Shown in pieces: positions 33,682 through 42,538 of a stretch of 64,000 nucleotides of DNA (its first letter is position 1; every line of letters begins with the position of its first letter). Origin of the DNA: SZAS-103 sp964449135 (GTDB lineage Bacteria > Pseudomonadota > Gammaproteobacteria > Xanthomonadales > Xanthomonadaceae); contig CAYUXZ010000009.1 in NCBI GenBank assembly GCA_964449135.1, positions 4,689 to 68,688 on the forward strand. The letters run 5' to 3'. Under the pieces are notes generated by a model that had not been told where the DNA came from, did no database searches, and saw only the letters and a program-made list of their open reading frames with translations. Made by a program: the position numbers and the translations under genes.

Positions 33682-34005
33682 ATGAAACGCCGCTCGCTGC
33701 CGGTCACCCGCGCCAAAGAAAGCTCCGCGCTGCGCCAGCTCGGCGAGGCGCTGTGCAGCCTCGCCGACGCGAGCGAAGTGCGTCAGTTCCTCGAGGACCT
33801 GTGCACGCCGGCCGAGCTCGAGGCGCTGGTGGATCGCTGGCGCGTAGTCCCGCTGCTGCTCGCGGGCGTGCCGTACCGCGAGATCCACGACCGCACCGCG
33901 GTCAGCGTGACGACCATCGGCCGGGTCGCGCGCACGCTCGAGCGCGGCGCCGGCGGCTACCGGCTCGCTGCCGCGAAGCTCGAACTGCCCGACGCGATCC
34001 ATTGA
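33682..34005 (+). CDS. hisR: TrpR/YerC-family repressor, probable regulator of the his operon
   Basis: A 107-residue YerC/YecD-type protein of the TrpR superfamily: LGEALCSLADASEVRQFLEDLCTPAELEALVDRWRVVPLLLAG followed by the helix-turn-helix REIHDRTAVSVTTIGRVARTLE. TrpR-family proteins bind a palindrome when loaded with an amino-acid effector. Position as first gene before hisG and the perfect palindrome in its own promoter indicate control of histidine synthesis and autoregulation; histidine as effector is inferred. Start ATG 33682 was chosen because the family begins near this Met and the upstream frame would run through the operator. Confidence 0.85.
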   Translation: MKRRSLPVTRAKESSALRQLGEALCSLADASEVRQFLEDLCTPAELEALVDRWRVVPLLLAGVPYREIHDRTAVSVTTIGRVARTLERGAGGYRLAAAKLELPDAIH

Positions 34006-34072
34006 TGCGTCCATCCTCGCGTGCGCCGCGCTCCCGCGTGGCGCGCCCAATCACGTTCCACGGTGAATCGAC

Positions 34073-34972
34073 ATGAAAGCGCGCGACCGTCTACGCATCG
34101 CCATCCAGAAATCCGGGCGTCTCTCCGATCCGGCGCGCGACCTGCTCGCGCGCGCGGGACTGAGCTTCCGCGAGAGCCGCGACCGTCTGTTCTGCTACGG
34201 CGAATCGCTGCCGATCGATCTGCTGCTGGTGCGCGACGACGACATTCCGGGCCTGATCGCCGAAGGCGTCTGCGATCTGGGCGTGGTCGGCCGCAACGTG
34301 CTCACCGAACAGGCGCTGGATCGCGCGGCGAACGGGCAGGGCGTCGCCTACCGCGAACTGCGCGCGCTGGGCTTCGGCGGCTGCCGCCTCGCGGTCGCGA
34401 CGCCGCAGGACGGCAACTGGAATTCAGCGGCAGATCTCGCGGGCCTGCGAATTGCGACGAGCTATCCACGGTTGCTCGAAAGCTGGCTTCGCGAACGGAA
34501 CATTGCCGCGGAGGTTGTCGTACTTGCTGGTTCGGTCGAGATCGCCCCGCGGCTGGGCAAGGCGGACGCGATCTGCGACCTCGTCTCCAGCGGCGCCACG
34601 CTCGCGGCCAATCACCTGCGTGAGATCGAGACCGTGCTGGAGACGCAGGCGGTGCTCGCCGGACCGGCGGAAGCCTTCACCGACGAACGCGCCGAACTCG
34701 CCGCGCTGTTGCTGCGCCGGCTCGAAGGCGTGCTCAGCGTGCGCGACAGCAAGCTCGTGCTGATGCAGGCGCCGCGCGCCTCGCTGCCCGAATTGCTGCG
34801 TTTGCTGGGGGACGCCGAGGCGCCGACGCTCACGCCCATCGAAGGCCGCGCCGATGACGTCTCGGTGCAGACGGTCTGCCGCAGCGCGGTGACGTGGCAA
34901 CGACTCGAAGACATGAAGAAGGCCGGCGCGCGCGGACTGCTCGTGCTGCCCGTGGAGCAGATGCTTGCATGA
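34073..34972 (+). CDS. hisG: ATP phosphoribosyltransferase, long form
   Basis: A 299-residue HisG catalysing the first, feedback-regulated step of histidine synthesis. N-terminal RLRIAIQKSGRLSDPARDLL and the PRPP-binding region LGKADAICDLVSSGATLAANHLRE are present. The C-terminal regulatory domain (about 225-299) marks the long hexameric form that needs no HisZ. It follows hisR by 67 nt and its stop overlaps hisD (ATGA). Confidence 0.96.
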   Translation: MKARDRLRIAIQKSGRLSDPARDLLARAGLSFRESRDRLFCYGESLPIDLLLVRDDDIPGLIAEGVCDLGVVGRNVLTEQALDRAANGQGVAYRELRALGFGGCRLAVATPQDGNWNSAADLAGLRIATSYPRLLESWLRERNIAAEVVVLAGSVEIAPRLGKADAICDLVSSGATLAANHLREIETVLETQAVLAGPAEAFTDERAELAALLLRRLEGVLSVRDSKLVLMQAPRASLPELLRLLGDAEAPTLTPIEGRADDVSVQTVCRSAVTWQRLEDMKKAGARGLLVLPVEQMLA

Positions 34973-36315
34973 ACATGAACACGATGATTTCCAATGCGAA
35001 AAACGCGCCGCGCCTCGCGGTGTACCGCTGGTCCGCGCTCGAGGAAGACCTGCGCGCAACACTGCTTTCACGGCCCGAACGTCCGGCGAACCAGTCCGAA
35101 TCGGTGGCACGCATTCTCGAAATGGTGCGCGTGGACGGCGACGTCGCGCTGCAGTCGCTGACGCTGCGCTACGACGGCGTCGAGATGACGGCGTTCGAGA
35201 TCAATGTCGCCGCGATGGACGCGGCCGAGCAGGCGCTGGACTCCGGGCTGCATGCCGCGATGCGCAACGCCCTGCTGCGCATCGAGGCATTCCACGCCGC
35301 CGGCGTGCAGCGCGACTACGCGGTCGAAACCGCGCGTGGCGTGCGCTGCGAACGCATGCTGCGGCCGCTGGATCGGGTCGGACTCTATATCCCGGCCGGT
35401 TCGGCGCCGCTGCCTTCGACCGTGCTGATGCTGGCCGCACCGGCGCGGATCGCCGGCTGCGGCGAAGTGATCCTGTGCACGCCGCCGCGCGCCGACGGCG
35501 ATGTGGATCCGGTCGTGCTCGCCGCCGCGAAGATGTGCGGTGTGTCGCGCGTGTTCGCGGTCGGCGGTGCGCAGGCGATCGCGGCGATGGCGTTCGGAAC
35601 GAGCAGCGTGCCGCGTTGCGACAAGATTTTCGGGCCGGGCAACGCCTGGGTCACCGAGGCCAAGCGCCAAGTCGCCGCGATGCCCGGCGGTGTCGCGATC
35701 GACATGCCCGCGGGTCCTTCGGAAGTGATGGTGATCGCCGACTCGCAAGCGAATCCGGAATTCGTCGCCGCAGACCTGCTCGCGCAGGCCGAGCACGGGC
35801 CCGACTCGCAGGTGCTGCTGGTCACCGACAGCGCGATGCTCGCGGACGCGGTCTGCACCGCGATCGAGCGCCAGCTCGCGCCGTTGCCGCGCCGCGCGAT
35901 CGCCGCGCAGGCGTTGACCAACAGCCGCGTAATCGTCGTCGACGATCTGGCGACCGCGCTGGAGCTGTCGAACCGCTACGCGCCCGAGCACCTGATCCTG
36001 CAGGTCGCCGCGCCGCGGCTGTGGCTGCAGCGCGTGCGCGCGGCCGGTTCGGTGTTCCTCGGCGCGTTCTCGCCCGAATCGGTCGGCGACTACTGCAGCG
36101 GCACCAACCACGTGCTGCCCACCGACGGCTGGGCGCGAGCGTACAGTGGTGTGTCGGTCGCGAGTTTCCAGCGCGCGATCACCGTGCAGGAACTCGATCG
36201 CAAGGGTCTGGAAGGCATCGGCCGCGACGCGATCGTGATGGCCGAGGCCGAGGGCCTGCGCGCGCACGCGCAATCGATCCGCGTGCGCCTGCGCGACAAC
36301 GGGGATCCGGCATGA
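34969..36315 (+). CDS. hisD: Histidinol dehydrogenase
   Basis: A 448-residue zinc enzyme performing the last two oxidations to histidine. Conserved blocks are GLYIPAGSAPLPSTVLM, VFAVGGAQAIAAMAFGT, KIFGPGNAWVTEAKR, IDMPAGPSEVMVIAD and the signature DLLAQAEHGPDSQ with the catalytic Glu/His region APEHL. The ATG at 34969 overlaps the hisG stop; several Met codons follow at once, so the exact start is uncertain by a few residues. Confidence 0.96.
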   Translation: MNMNTMISNAKNAPRLAVYRWSALEEDLRATLLSRPERPANQSESVARILEMVRVDGDVALQSLTLRYDGVEMTAFEINVAAMDAAEQALDSGLHAAMRNALLRIEAFHAAGVQRDYAVETARGVRCERMLRPLDRVGLYIPAGSAPLPSTVLMLAAPARIAGCGEVILCTPPRADGDVDPVVLAAAKMCGVSRVFAVGGAQAIAAMAFGTSSVPRCDKIFGPGNAWVTEAKRQVAAMPGGVAIDMPAGPSEVMVIADSQANPEFVAADLLAQAEHGPDSQVLLVTDSAMLADAVCTAIERQLAPLPRRAIAAQALTNSRVIVVDDLATALELSNRYAPEHLILQVAAPRLWLQRVRAAGSVFLGAFSPESVGDYCSGTNHVLPTDGWARAYSGVSVASFQRAITVQELDRKGLEGIGRDAIVMAEAEGLRAHAQSIRVRLRDNGDPA

Positions 36316-37382
36316 GCGCGCTCGAACTCGCGCGTCCCGACCTGCTCGCGCTGGCCGGCTATTCGTCGGCGCGCATGGAAGCCAGCGGCGGCAGCATCTG
36401 GCTCAACGCCAACGAGTCACCCTGGCCGCAGAGCGCGGACGCGCCACTGAACCGCTACCCAGATCCACAGCCGCCGCGCCTGCGCGCGCAACTTGCGACG
36501 CTATACGGCGTGGAAGAATCGCGGCTGCTGATCGGCCGCGGCAGCGACGAGGCGATTGATCTGCTCGTGCGCGCGTTCTGCCGCGCCGGCCGCGATGCGA
36601 TCCTGATCCAGCCGCCGACCTTCGGCATGTACGCCGTCTGCGCGGCGGTCCAGGGCGCCGCGGTTCGAACGGTACCGCTGTCGCAGGAGAACGGCTTCCT
36701 GCCGGATTTCGACGCGGTGCTCGCGGCGGTGGACGCGTCGGTGAAGCTGGTGTTCGTCTGCGCGCCGAACAATCCGACCGGCGACGCACCCGCGCGCGAG
36801 GCGATCCTCACGCTCGCCGATGCGCTGCGCGGACGCGCGCTGGTCGTGGTGGACGAGGCCTACGTCGAATTCGCCGATCGCGAAAGCCTCGCCGGCGACG
36901 TGGCGGCGCGCGGGAATCTCGCGGTGTTGCGTACGCTGTCGAAGGCGCACGCGCTCGCGGCGGCGCGGATCGGATGTCTGATTGCCGCGCCCGACGTGAT
37001 CGGCCTGCTGCGCCGGATCATGCCGCCGTATCCGCTGCCGACGCCCTGCGTGGATGCCGCCGAGGACGCGCTCTCACCGGTCGCGTTGCATCGCACGCGG
37101 CAGCGCGTCGCCGGCATCCGTGCCGAGCGCGAACGGCTGCGTGATCTGCTGCGCACGGTTTCCGACGTGCGCGAAGTGCTGCCATCGCAGGCGAATTTCC
37201 TGACCGTGCGTTTCGACGATGCGCAGGCGCGATACCAGCAGCTGCTCGCGCGCGGGATCGTCGTGCGCGACGTGCGCCGCTACCCGCGCCTGGCCGATGC
37301 GTTGCGGATCACCGTCGGCAGTCCGGAAGAAAACGCGGCGATGCTCGGGGTGCTGGCGCAGCGCGCGGAGGTGGTCGCATGA
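36312..37382 (+). CDS. hisC: Histidinol-phosphate aminotransferase
   Basis: A 356-residue PLP-dependent class II aminotransferase. WLNANESPWP, the RGSDEAIDLL cofactor segment, APNNPTGD, VVVDEAYVEF and the Schiff-base lysine in TLSKAHALAAARIG are in family order. Start and stop overlap hisD and hisB by 4 nt each. Confidence 0.95.
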   Translation: MSALELARPDLLALAGYSSARMEASGGSIWLNANESPWPQSADAPLNRYPDPQPPRLRAQLATLYGVEESRLLIGRGSDEAIDLLVRAFCRAGRDAILIQPPTFGMYAVCAAVQGAAVRTVPLSQENGFLPDFDAVLAAVDASVKLVFVCAPNNPTGDAPAREAILTLADALRGRALVVVDEAYVEFADRESLAGDVAARGNLAVLRTLSKAHALAAARIGCLIAAPDVIGLLRRIMPPYPLPTPCVDAAEDALSPVALHRTRQRVAGIRAERERLRDLLRTVSDVREVLPSQANFLTVRFDDAQARYQQLLARGIVVRDVRRYPRLADALRITVGSPEENAAMLGVLAQRAEVVA

Positions 37383-38512
37383 GCGGACGCCGCATCCTGT
37401 TCGTGGATCGCGACGGCACGCTGATCGCCGAGCCGGCAGACCAGCAGATCGACTCGTTCGAGAAGCTGCGGCTGATCGACGGCGCGATTCCCGCGCTGCT
37501 GCGCCTGCGCGATGCGGGTTTCGAGTTCGTGATGGTGAGCAACCAGGACGGACTGGGCACCGACAGCTTCCCTCACGCGAATTTCGAAGGCCCGCACGCG
37601 TTGCTGATGCAGATCTTCGCCTCGGCAGGCATCGCGTTCCGCGAAGTGCTGATCGACCCGAGTTTCGCGCACGAGAAACGCCTGCAAGACGGCGTGCCGT
37701 CGCGCAAACCCGGCATCGGCCTGGTGATGCACTACCTGCGCGATCACGGCGTGGACCTCGCGCGCAGCGCGATGGTGGGCGATCGCCAGACCGACCTGGA
37801 TTTCGCGCGCAACCTCGGCGTGCGCGGCTTCCTGCTCGCGGAGGACGGCGACGACTGGAAAGCGATCGCCAACGAGTTGTGCGATGCAGGCCGGCGCGCG
37901 CAGGTCGAGCGCGTCACCCGCGAGACGCGCGTGCGCGTCGCCGTCGATCTCGACCGCGCTGGCGAGCCGGCCATAGCGACTGGACACGGCTTCTTCGACC
38001 ACATGCTCGAGCAGCTCGGCAAGCATGGCGGCTTCGCGCTGTCGGTGCGCTGCGACGGCGACCTGCACATCGACGAGCACCACACGGTGGAGGATTGCGG
38101 GCTCGCGATCGGGCAGGCGCTGCGCGAGGCGCTGGCCGACAAGCGTGGCATCGCGCGCTACGGTTCGGCGCCTGAGCGCACGATTGAATCGGATGGCGAT
38201 GGCGTGCGTGCAGCAGTCGTGCTGCCGATGGACGAGACGCTCGCCGAAGCCGCGCTCGACCTGTCCGGGCGCGCGTATTTCGTGTTCGACGGCAGCTTCC
38301 CGCGCACGGAAGTCGGCGGACTAGCGACTGAACTCGTGCCGCACTTCTTCCGTTCGCTCTGCGATGCCGGCGGCATCAACCTGCACCTGCGCGTGCGCGG
38401 CGAAAACGCGCACCACATGGTCGAGGCCTGCTTCAAGTCCGTAGCGCGCGCGCTGCGCGCCGCGATCCGCCGCGACGGCAATACTCTCGCGAGCACCAAA
38501 GGGGTGCTGTGA
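37379..38512 (+). CDS. hisB: Bifunctional histidinol-phosphatase / imidazoleglycerol-phosphate dehydratase
   Basis: A 377-residue fusion. The N-terminal HAD phosphatase (about 1-165) has Asp10 and Asp12 in FVDRDGTL. The C-terminal dehydratase (about 170-377) carries the metal-binding repeats DEHHTVEDCG and ENAHHMVEACFK together with GHGFFDHMLEQL. Fusion of both activities is typical of gammaproteobacteria. It overlaps hisC by 4 nt and its TGA shares one base with the hisH ATG. Confidence 0.96.
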   Translation: MSGRRILFVDRDGTLIAEPADQQIDSFEKLRLIDGAIPALLRLRDAGFEFVMVSNQDGLGTDSFPHANFEGPHALLMQIFASAGIAFREVLIDPSFAHEKRLQDGVPSRKPGIGLVMHYLRDHGVDLARSAMVGDRQTDLDFARNLGVRGFLLAEDGDDWKAIANELCDAGRRAQVERVTRETRVRVAVDLDRAGEPAIATGHGFFDHMLEQLGKHGGFALSVRCDGDLHIDEHHTVEDCGLAIGQALREALADKRGIARYGSAPERTIESDGDGVRAAVVLPMDETLAEAALDLSGRAYFVFDGSFPRTEVGGLATELVPHFFRSLCDAGGINLHLRVRGENAHHMVEACFKSVARALRAAIRRDGNTLASTKGVL

Positions 38513-39105
38513 TGCGCGTCGTGCTCGTCGACTCTGGCGGCGCGAACATCGGTTCGGTGCGCTACGCGCTGCAGCGCCTGGGCGTGGATGCGCCGCTGAC
38601 CGGCGACGGCGACGCGATCCGTAGTGCCGACCGGGTGATCCTGCCCGGTGTCGGCGCGGCTGCGTCGGCGATGCGCCGCCTGCGCGAACTCGATCTCGTG
38701 GACACCCTGCGGACGCTGGATCGCCCGCTGCTCGGCATCTGCCTCGGCATGCAACTGCTCTACGAAGGTTCGGAAGAGGGCGGCGTCGATTGCCTGGGCC
38801 GGCTGCCCGGACGCGTGCGGAAAATGCAGCCCGCGCCCGGCATCCGCATCCCGCATATGGGCTGGAATCGATTGGCGAAGCGCAGCGCATCGAAGTTGCT
38901 CGACGGCGTCGCCGACGGCGCACACGCGTACTTCGTGCACGGCTACGCGGCTGAGGTGAATGCGAACACGCTCGCGACTTGCGATCACGGCGGCGAATTT
39001 GCTGCAGTCGTCGAGGACGGCCAGGTCGCCGGCGCGCAGTTCCACCCCGAGCGCTCCGGTCCTGTCGGACTGCGGCTGCTCGCGAACTTCGTCGGCGTCG
39101 CATGA
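38512..39105 (+). CDS. hisH: Imidazole glycerol phosphate synthase, glutaminase subunit
   Basis: A 197-residue class I glutamine amidotransferase supplying ammonia to HisF. The nucleophile is the Cys of GICLGMQLLYE, and the His/Glu pair is in GAQFHPERSGPVG. Start ATG 38512 overlaps the hisB stop (TGATG); a GTG at 38509 is an alternative. The stop overlaps hisA. Confidence 0.95.
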   Translation: MRVVLVDSGGANIGSVRYALQRLGVDAPLTGDGDAIRSADRVILPGVGAAASAMRRLRELDLVDTLRTLDRPLLGICLGMQLLYEGSEEGGVDCLGRLPGRVRKMQPAPGIRIPHMGWNRLAKRSASKLLDGVADGAHAYFVHGYAAEVNANTLATCDHGGEFAAVVEDGQVAGAQFHPERSGPVGLRLLANFVGVA

Positions 39106-39851
39106 ACGCCTTCACCATCTATCCCGCGATCGACGTGCGTGACGGCGCGGTGGTGCGCCTGCGCCAGGGTGATTACGCGCAGACCACCCGCTTCGCCGAC
39201 GATCCGTTCGCGCTCGCGCAGGCCTACGCGAACGCGGGCGCGCAGTGGCTGCATCTGGTCGATCTGGATGCGGCGCGCAGCGGCAGTTATACGCTCGCGC
39301 CATTGTTGCGGCGGATCAAGTCGGAAACCACACTGTGCGTGCAGACCGGCGGCGGCGTGCGCGGCGCGGAAGACGTCGCTGCGTTGTTCGATGCAGGCGC
39401 GGATCGCGTGGTGGTCGGATCGCTGGCGGTAAGTTCGCCGGAAAAGGTACAGAAGTGGATCGCCCGTTTCGGCGCAGAGCGCATCGTGATCGCGCTCGAT
39501 ACTCGCGCCGATGCGCAAGGGCACTGGCATCTTCCGGTGCACGGCTGGACCGAACTCACCCAGAGCGGAACGGACGACGAGCTGGAAATGCTGCTCGCGT
39601 TCTATGCGCGGGCCGGACTGCGGCATCTGCTGTGCACCGACATTTCGCGTGACGGCATGCTCGCGGGCCCGAACCTCGAGTTGTATCGGCGCCTGCGTGC
39701 AGCCGCGCCGGAAGTCGCGGTGCAGGCTTCCGGCGGCGTGCGCGACATCGGCGATGCGTACGCGGCGCGCGAGATCGGTTGCGCGGGCGTGGTGCTGGGC
39801 CGCGCGCTGCTTGAAGGCAAGATCGAACTCGCGGAGGCGCTGGCATGTTGA
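39102..39851 (+). CDS. hisA: ProFAR isomerase HisA
   Basis: A 249-residue beta/alpha barrel isomerase. The first catalytic Asp is in YPAIDVRDGAVVRL, the second in LCTDISRDGML; phosphate-binding loops QTGGGVRG and ASGGVRDIGD are present. It overlaps hisH by 4 nt and hisF by 7 nt. Sequence departs from enteric HisA mostly in the central loops. Confidence 0.95.
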   Translation: MNAFTIYPAIDVRDGAVVRLRQGDYAQTTRFADDPFALAQAYANAGAQWLHLVDLDAARSGSYTLAPLLRRIKSETTLCVQTGGGVRGAEDVAALFDAGADRVVVGSLAVSSPEKVQKWIARFGAERIVIALDTRADAQGHWHLPVHGWTELTQSGTDDELEMLLAFYARAGLRHLLCTDISRDGMLAGPNLELYRRLRAAAPEVAVQASGGVRDIGDAYAAREIGCAGVVLGRALLEGKIELAEALAC

Positions 39852-40621
39852 GCCGCCGCATCATTCCGTGCCTGGATGTAAGGGACGGCGTCGTCGTGAA
39901 AGGCGTGCGCTTCCGCGACCACGTCGTGATGGGTGCGATCGAGGAGCTCGCGATCCGCTACCGCGACGAAGGCGCGGACGAGCTGGTGTTCTATGACATC
40001 ACCGCGAGCCCGGAAGGACGCAGCGTGGATCGCGGCTGGGTCGAACGCGTCGCGCACACGATCGACATCCCGTTCTGCGTTGCCGGCGGCATCCGCAGCG
40101 TCGCCGAGGCGCGCGCGGTGCTGCACGCCGGCGCCGACAAGATCTCGGTGAACACGCCCGCATTGGAACGCCCCGGGCTGATCGCCGAACTCGCCGACGC
40201 CTTCGGCAGCCAGTGCGTGGTCGTCGGCGTGGATTCGCTGCGCGACCCGGACGGCGACTGGCGCGTGCGCAGCCACACCGGCGATCCTGCGAAGACGCAG
40301 GCGCTGCAGCGTCGCACGCTGGACTGGATCGGCGAGGCGCAGGAACTGGGCGCGGGCGAGATCGTGCTCAACTGCATGGGCAGCGACGGCGTGCGCGGCG
40401 GCTACGATCTCGCGCAACTGCGCGCGGCGCGTGCGGTCTGCGAGGTGCCGCTGGTCGCGTCGGGCGGCGCGGGCAACGCAGGGCATTTCGCCGACGCATT
40501 CGAGCAGGCCGACGCCGATGCCGCGCTCGCGGCCAGCGTGTTCCACGACGGCAGCCTGCGGATTCCCGAACTCAAGAAGTCGCTGCGCGCGCGCGGCATC
40601 GAGGTGCGAGATGCGGATTGA
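39845..40621 (+). CDS. hisF: Imidazole glycerol phosphate synthase, cyclase subunit
   Basis: A 258-residue barrel. Catalytic Asp residues lie in IIPCLDVRDGVVVKGV and LNCMGSDGVRGGYDL, with phosphate loops VAGGIRSV and VASGGAGNAGHF. It forms the ammonia-channelling complex with HisH. Its end overlaps hisIE by 11 nt. Confidence 0.96.
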   Translation: MLSRRIIPCLDVRDGVVVKGVRFRDHVVMGAIEELAIRYRDEGADELVFYDITASPEGRSVDRGWVERVAHTIDIPFCVAGGIRSVAEARAVLHAGADKISVNTPALERPGLIAELADAFGSQCVVVGVDSLRDPDGDWRVRSHTGDPAKTQALQRRTLDWIGEAQELGAGEIVLNCMGSDGVRGGYDLAQLRAARAVCEVPLVASGGAGNAGHFADAFEQADADAALAASVFHDGSLRIPELKKSLRARGIEVRDAD

Positions 40622-41228
40622 ATCAACCGACCGTGAAGCAATCGAATCGCTCGACTGGAACAAACAGAATGGACTGCTGCCCGCGGTCGTGCAGGACGCT
40701 TCGAGCCTGCGTGTGCTGATGCTCGGCTACATGGACCGCACGGCACTGGAAGCGACGCTGTCCGGCGGCAAAGTCACGTTCTACAGCCGCAGCAAGCAAC
40801 GCCTGTGGATGAAGGGCGAGAGCAGCGGGCACGTGCTCGAACTGGTGTCGGTCAGCGCCGACTGCGACCGCGATACCTTGTTGGTACTCGCGAAGCCGCA
40901 GGGGCCGACCTGCCACCTGGGCACGGCGAGCTGCTTCGCCGACGCGCCGGCGGATTTCCTCGCCGAACTCGACACGCTGATCGCGCAGCGCCAGGCGCAG
41001 CGCCCAGAAGGCAGCTACACCAGCAAGCTGTTCGACGCGGGCGTGAACCGGATCGCACAGAAGGTCGGCGAAGAGGGCGTGGAGACCGCACTCGCGGCGG
41101 TCACGCAGGACGATGCCGCGCTGTCGGGCGAGGCCGCCGATCTGATCTATCACCTAGCGGTGCTGCTGCGGGCGCGGGGGCTGTCATTCGCCGATGTAGT
41201 CGCGACGTTGCGCGAGCGGCACCGTTAA
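40611..41228 (+). CDS. hisI: Bifunctional PR-AMP cyclohydrolase / PR-ATP pyrophosphatase
   Basis: A 205-residue HisIE fusion. The cyclohydrolase half (about 1-110) has LMLGYMDRTAL, FYSRSKQRLWMKGESSGH and the metal cysteines in SADCDRDTLL and CHLGTASC. The pyrophosphohydrolase half ends with KVGEEGVETALAA and EAADLIYHLAVLL. It is the last gene of the his operon. No strong terminator was found in the 39-nt gap to the convergent hicB. Confidence 0.95.
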   Translation: MRIESTDREAIESLDWNKQNGLLPAVVQDASSLRVLMLGYMDRTALEATLSGGKVTFYSRSKQRLWMKGESSGHVLELVSVSADCDRDTLLVLAKPQGPTCHLGTASCFADAPADFLAELDTLIAQRQAQRPEGSYTSKLFDAGVNRIAQKVGEEGVETALAAVTQDDAALSGEAADLIYHLAVLLRARGLSFADVVATLRERHR

Positions 41229-41267
41229 GATAAGGGCCGACGGTTTCGCTAGTCCGAATGCGCCTTG

Positions 41268-41480
41268 TTAGGCGGCGACATCGACATAGTCCACTTGACT
41301 AGACGGCGGCGGAACGGACGCGCCATCCACGCGAAGAGCTTCGAGATGGAAGGCGATGGCTTCGCGAATCAACTGCTCGACCTCTTCGACGCTGCCGCCG
41401 GCGGCGACGCAGCCTGGAAGATCCGGCACATAGGCCGAGAAATTGCCTTCGGCCTGCTCAATGACGATTGCGTAACGCAT
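41268..41480 (-). CDS. hicB: HicB-family antitoxin, apparently orphan
   Basis: A 70-residue HicB domain: MRYAIVIEQAEGNFSAYVPDLPGCVAAGGSVEEVEQLIREAIAFH is the typical RNase-H-like fold of type II antitoxins that neutralise the HicA mRNA interferase. It lacks a long C-terminal DNA-binding extension. An AGAGG motif precedes the ATG. In normal hicAB loci hicA lies immediately upstream; here only a 13-codon hicA-like tail is left. It may have been retained as an anti-toxin against another HicA or as a relic. Confidence 0.85.
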   Translation of the reverse strand: MRYAIVIEQAEGNFSAYVPDLPGCVAAGGSVEEVEQLIREAIAFHLEALRVDGASVPPPSSQVDYVDVAA

Positions 41481-41485
41481 GGGAA

Positions 41486-41527
41486 CTACCTCTTCAAACC
41501 CACTTGCTCCAGGATGTTACCCGCGCA
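41486..41527 (-). pseudogene. hicA: Apparent 3' remnant of hicA toxin gene
   Basis: Read on the minus strand, the 14 codons between the HNH stop and the hicB start encode CAGNILEQVGLKR and a TAG stop. This resembles the C-terminus of HicA proteins (GTL-x-x-ILKQAGL). The TAG lies 5 nt before the hicB ATG, the spacing expected of hicAB. The remnant begins directly after the HNH TGA and in the same frame, as if the upstream part of hicA had been replaced. The short match makes this an inference. Confidence 0.45.
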
Positions 41528-42397
41528 TCACGCAGCAGTAATGCCTTTACCCAGATTGCACTGCTCGCACAATGTGCGGAGATTGTCAGCAACAGTGCGA
41601 CCGCCAAGCGCCCAAGGAATGATGTGGTCGATATGCAATATGACACCAAGCTGGATTGCGGGAGAAGCGCCGCAAGTGACGCAGCGGAAGTGATCGCGCT
41701 TGAGCACAAAATATCGTAGCCCTAGTGGGATTTCCCTCGGGCCTCGCTTCACTTCAACTTGCTGTAGCAGCGTCGGTTCCGGTTGTGCAGGTGCTGAGGC
41801 TGGCTCTATCTGCTCGGAATTTACTCTCTGCACGAACGCGGTCAATGCTTTTCGCCATGTACCCCAGCGCCGGACGTAGGCTTTTGAACCCACTTGTGAA
41901 GGAGGTGCATTCATTTCGTCGTGTTGTGGTGGTCGGCCGAATTGTGTCCACATGGCTAGCATGTTCTCAAAGCACTCCTCGTCCGTGTAGCGCCGCGCCA
42001 ACGTAGACTGAGCGAGTCCAGCAGCTTCCAATGCTTTCTTCCAAGACCCGAATACTCTGCGAACTGGGCGGGCTCCTATCGCTGAGTGTGCCTCAAACTC
42101 TTGAATGGTTAAGACGTTCTTCTGAAACTTCTCTGCAGTTGCTCTGATCGCGGCGAGTATCTCTTCCCTGCTTTTTTGAGACTTCGAGTCATCGAATCGT
42201 TGACTCAGACCCGCAGCGTCAAGCGCTTTCCTCCACCCGCCAAAGCGCCTGCCCACCGTGGAACTGTGCACATTAGCCAAGGAAGTGAATTGATCTTGTG
42301 TGATCGTTGGCGAGTCAATCAGTGCCGCAACGCGACGAAGCTCCGCTAGAAGGGACTCGTCGTCGTAGGATTCCAGGTGTTCAAGTTCAAATCGCAT
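41528..42397 (-). CDS. HNH endonuclease with three helix-turn-helix-like repeats
   Basis: A 289-residue protein. Three repeats, each ending in FGGWRKALDAAGL, FGSWKKALEAAGL and WGTWRKALTAF (near residues 54, 115 and 178), match homing-endonuclease-associated repeats, which are DNA-binding HTH units. The C-terminal HNH nuclease (about 226-286) has C-x2-C (FRCVTCG), HIDHIIPWALGG and C-x2-C (LCEQCNLGKG), so the catalytic His and structural zinc site look intact. Base composition is lower in GC than the neighbours, and the gene lies between the his operon and a truncated toxin locus, so it was probably acquired. Target and function are unknown. Confidence 0.85.
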   Translation of the reverse strand: MRFELEHLESYDDESLLAELRRVAALIDSPTITQDQFTSLANVHSSTVGRRFGGWRKALDAAGLSQRFDDSKSQKSREEILAAIRATAEKFQKNVLTIQEFEAHSAIGARPVRRVFGSWKKALEAAGLAQSTLARRYTDEECFENMLAMWTQFGRPPQHDEMNAPPSQVGSKAYVRRWGTWRKALTAFVQRVNSEQIEPASAPAQPEPTLLQQVEVKRGPREIPLGLRYFVLKRDHFRCVTCGASPAIQLGVILHIDHIIPWALGGRTVADNLRTLCEQCNLGKGITAA

Positions 42398-42538
42398 GTC
42401 TGCGCACAGAGCTGAATAACACCCACATCCGGGGCGATGGGTTAATCCTGCGCGGCCATCCGGTGACGGTCAACTACGAACCGGTTTGCATAGTCGTAAC
42501 ATGCGGCTAACCTTGTGCCTCCTGCCGAGGCCGTTCGC

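Noticed and set aside
41480..41530. A complete HicA toxin gene next to hicB
   Set aside because: Only 13 codons after the HNH stop resemble HicA; there is no room for the approximately 60-residue toxin.
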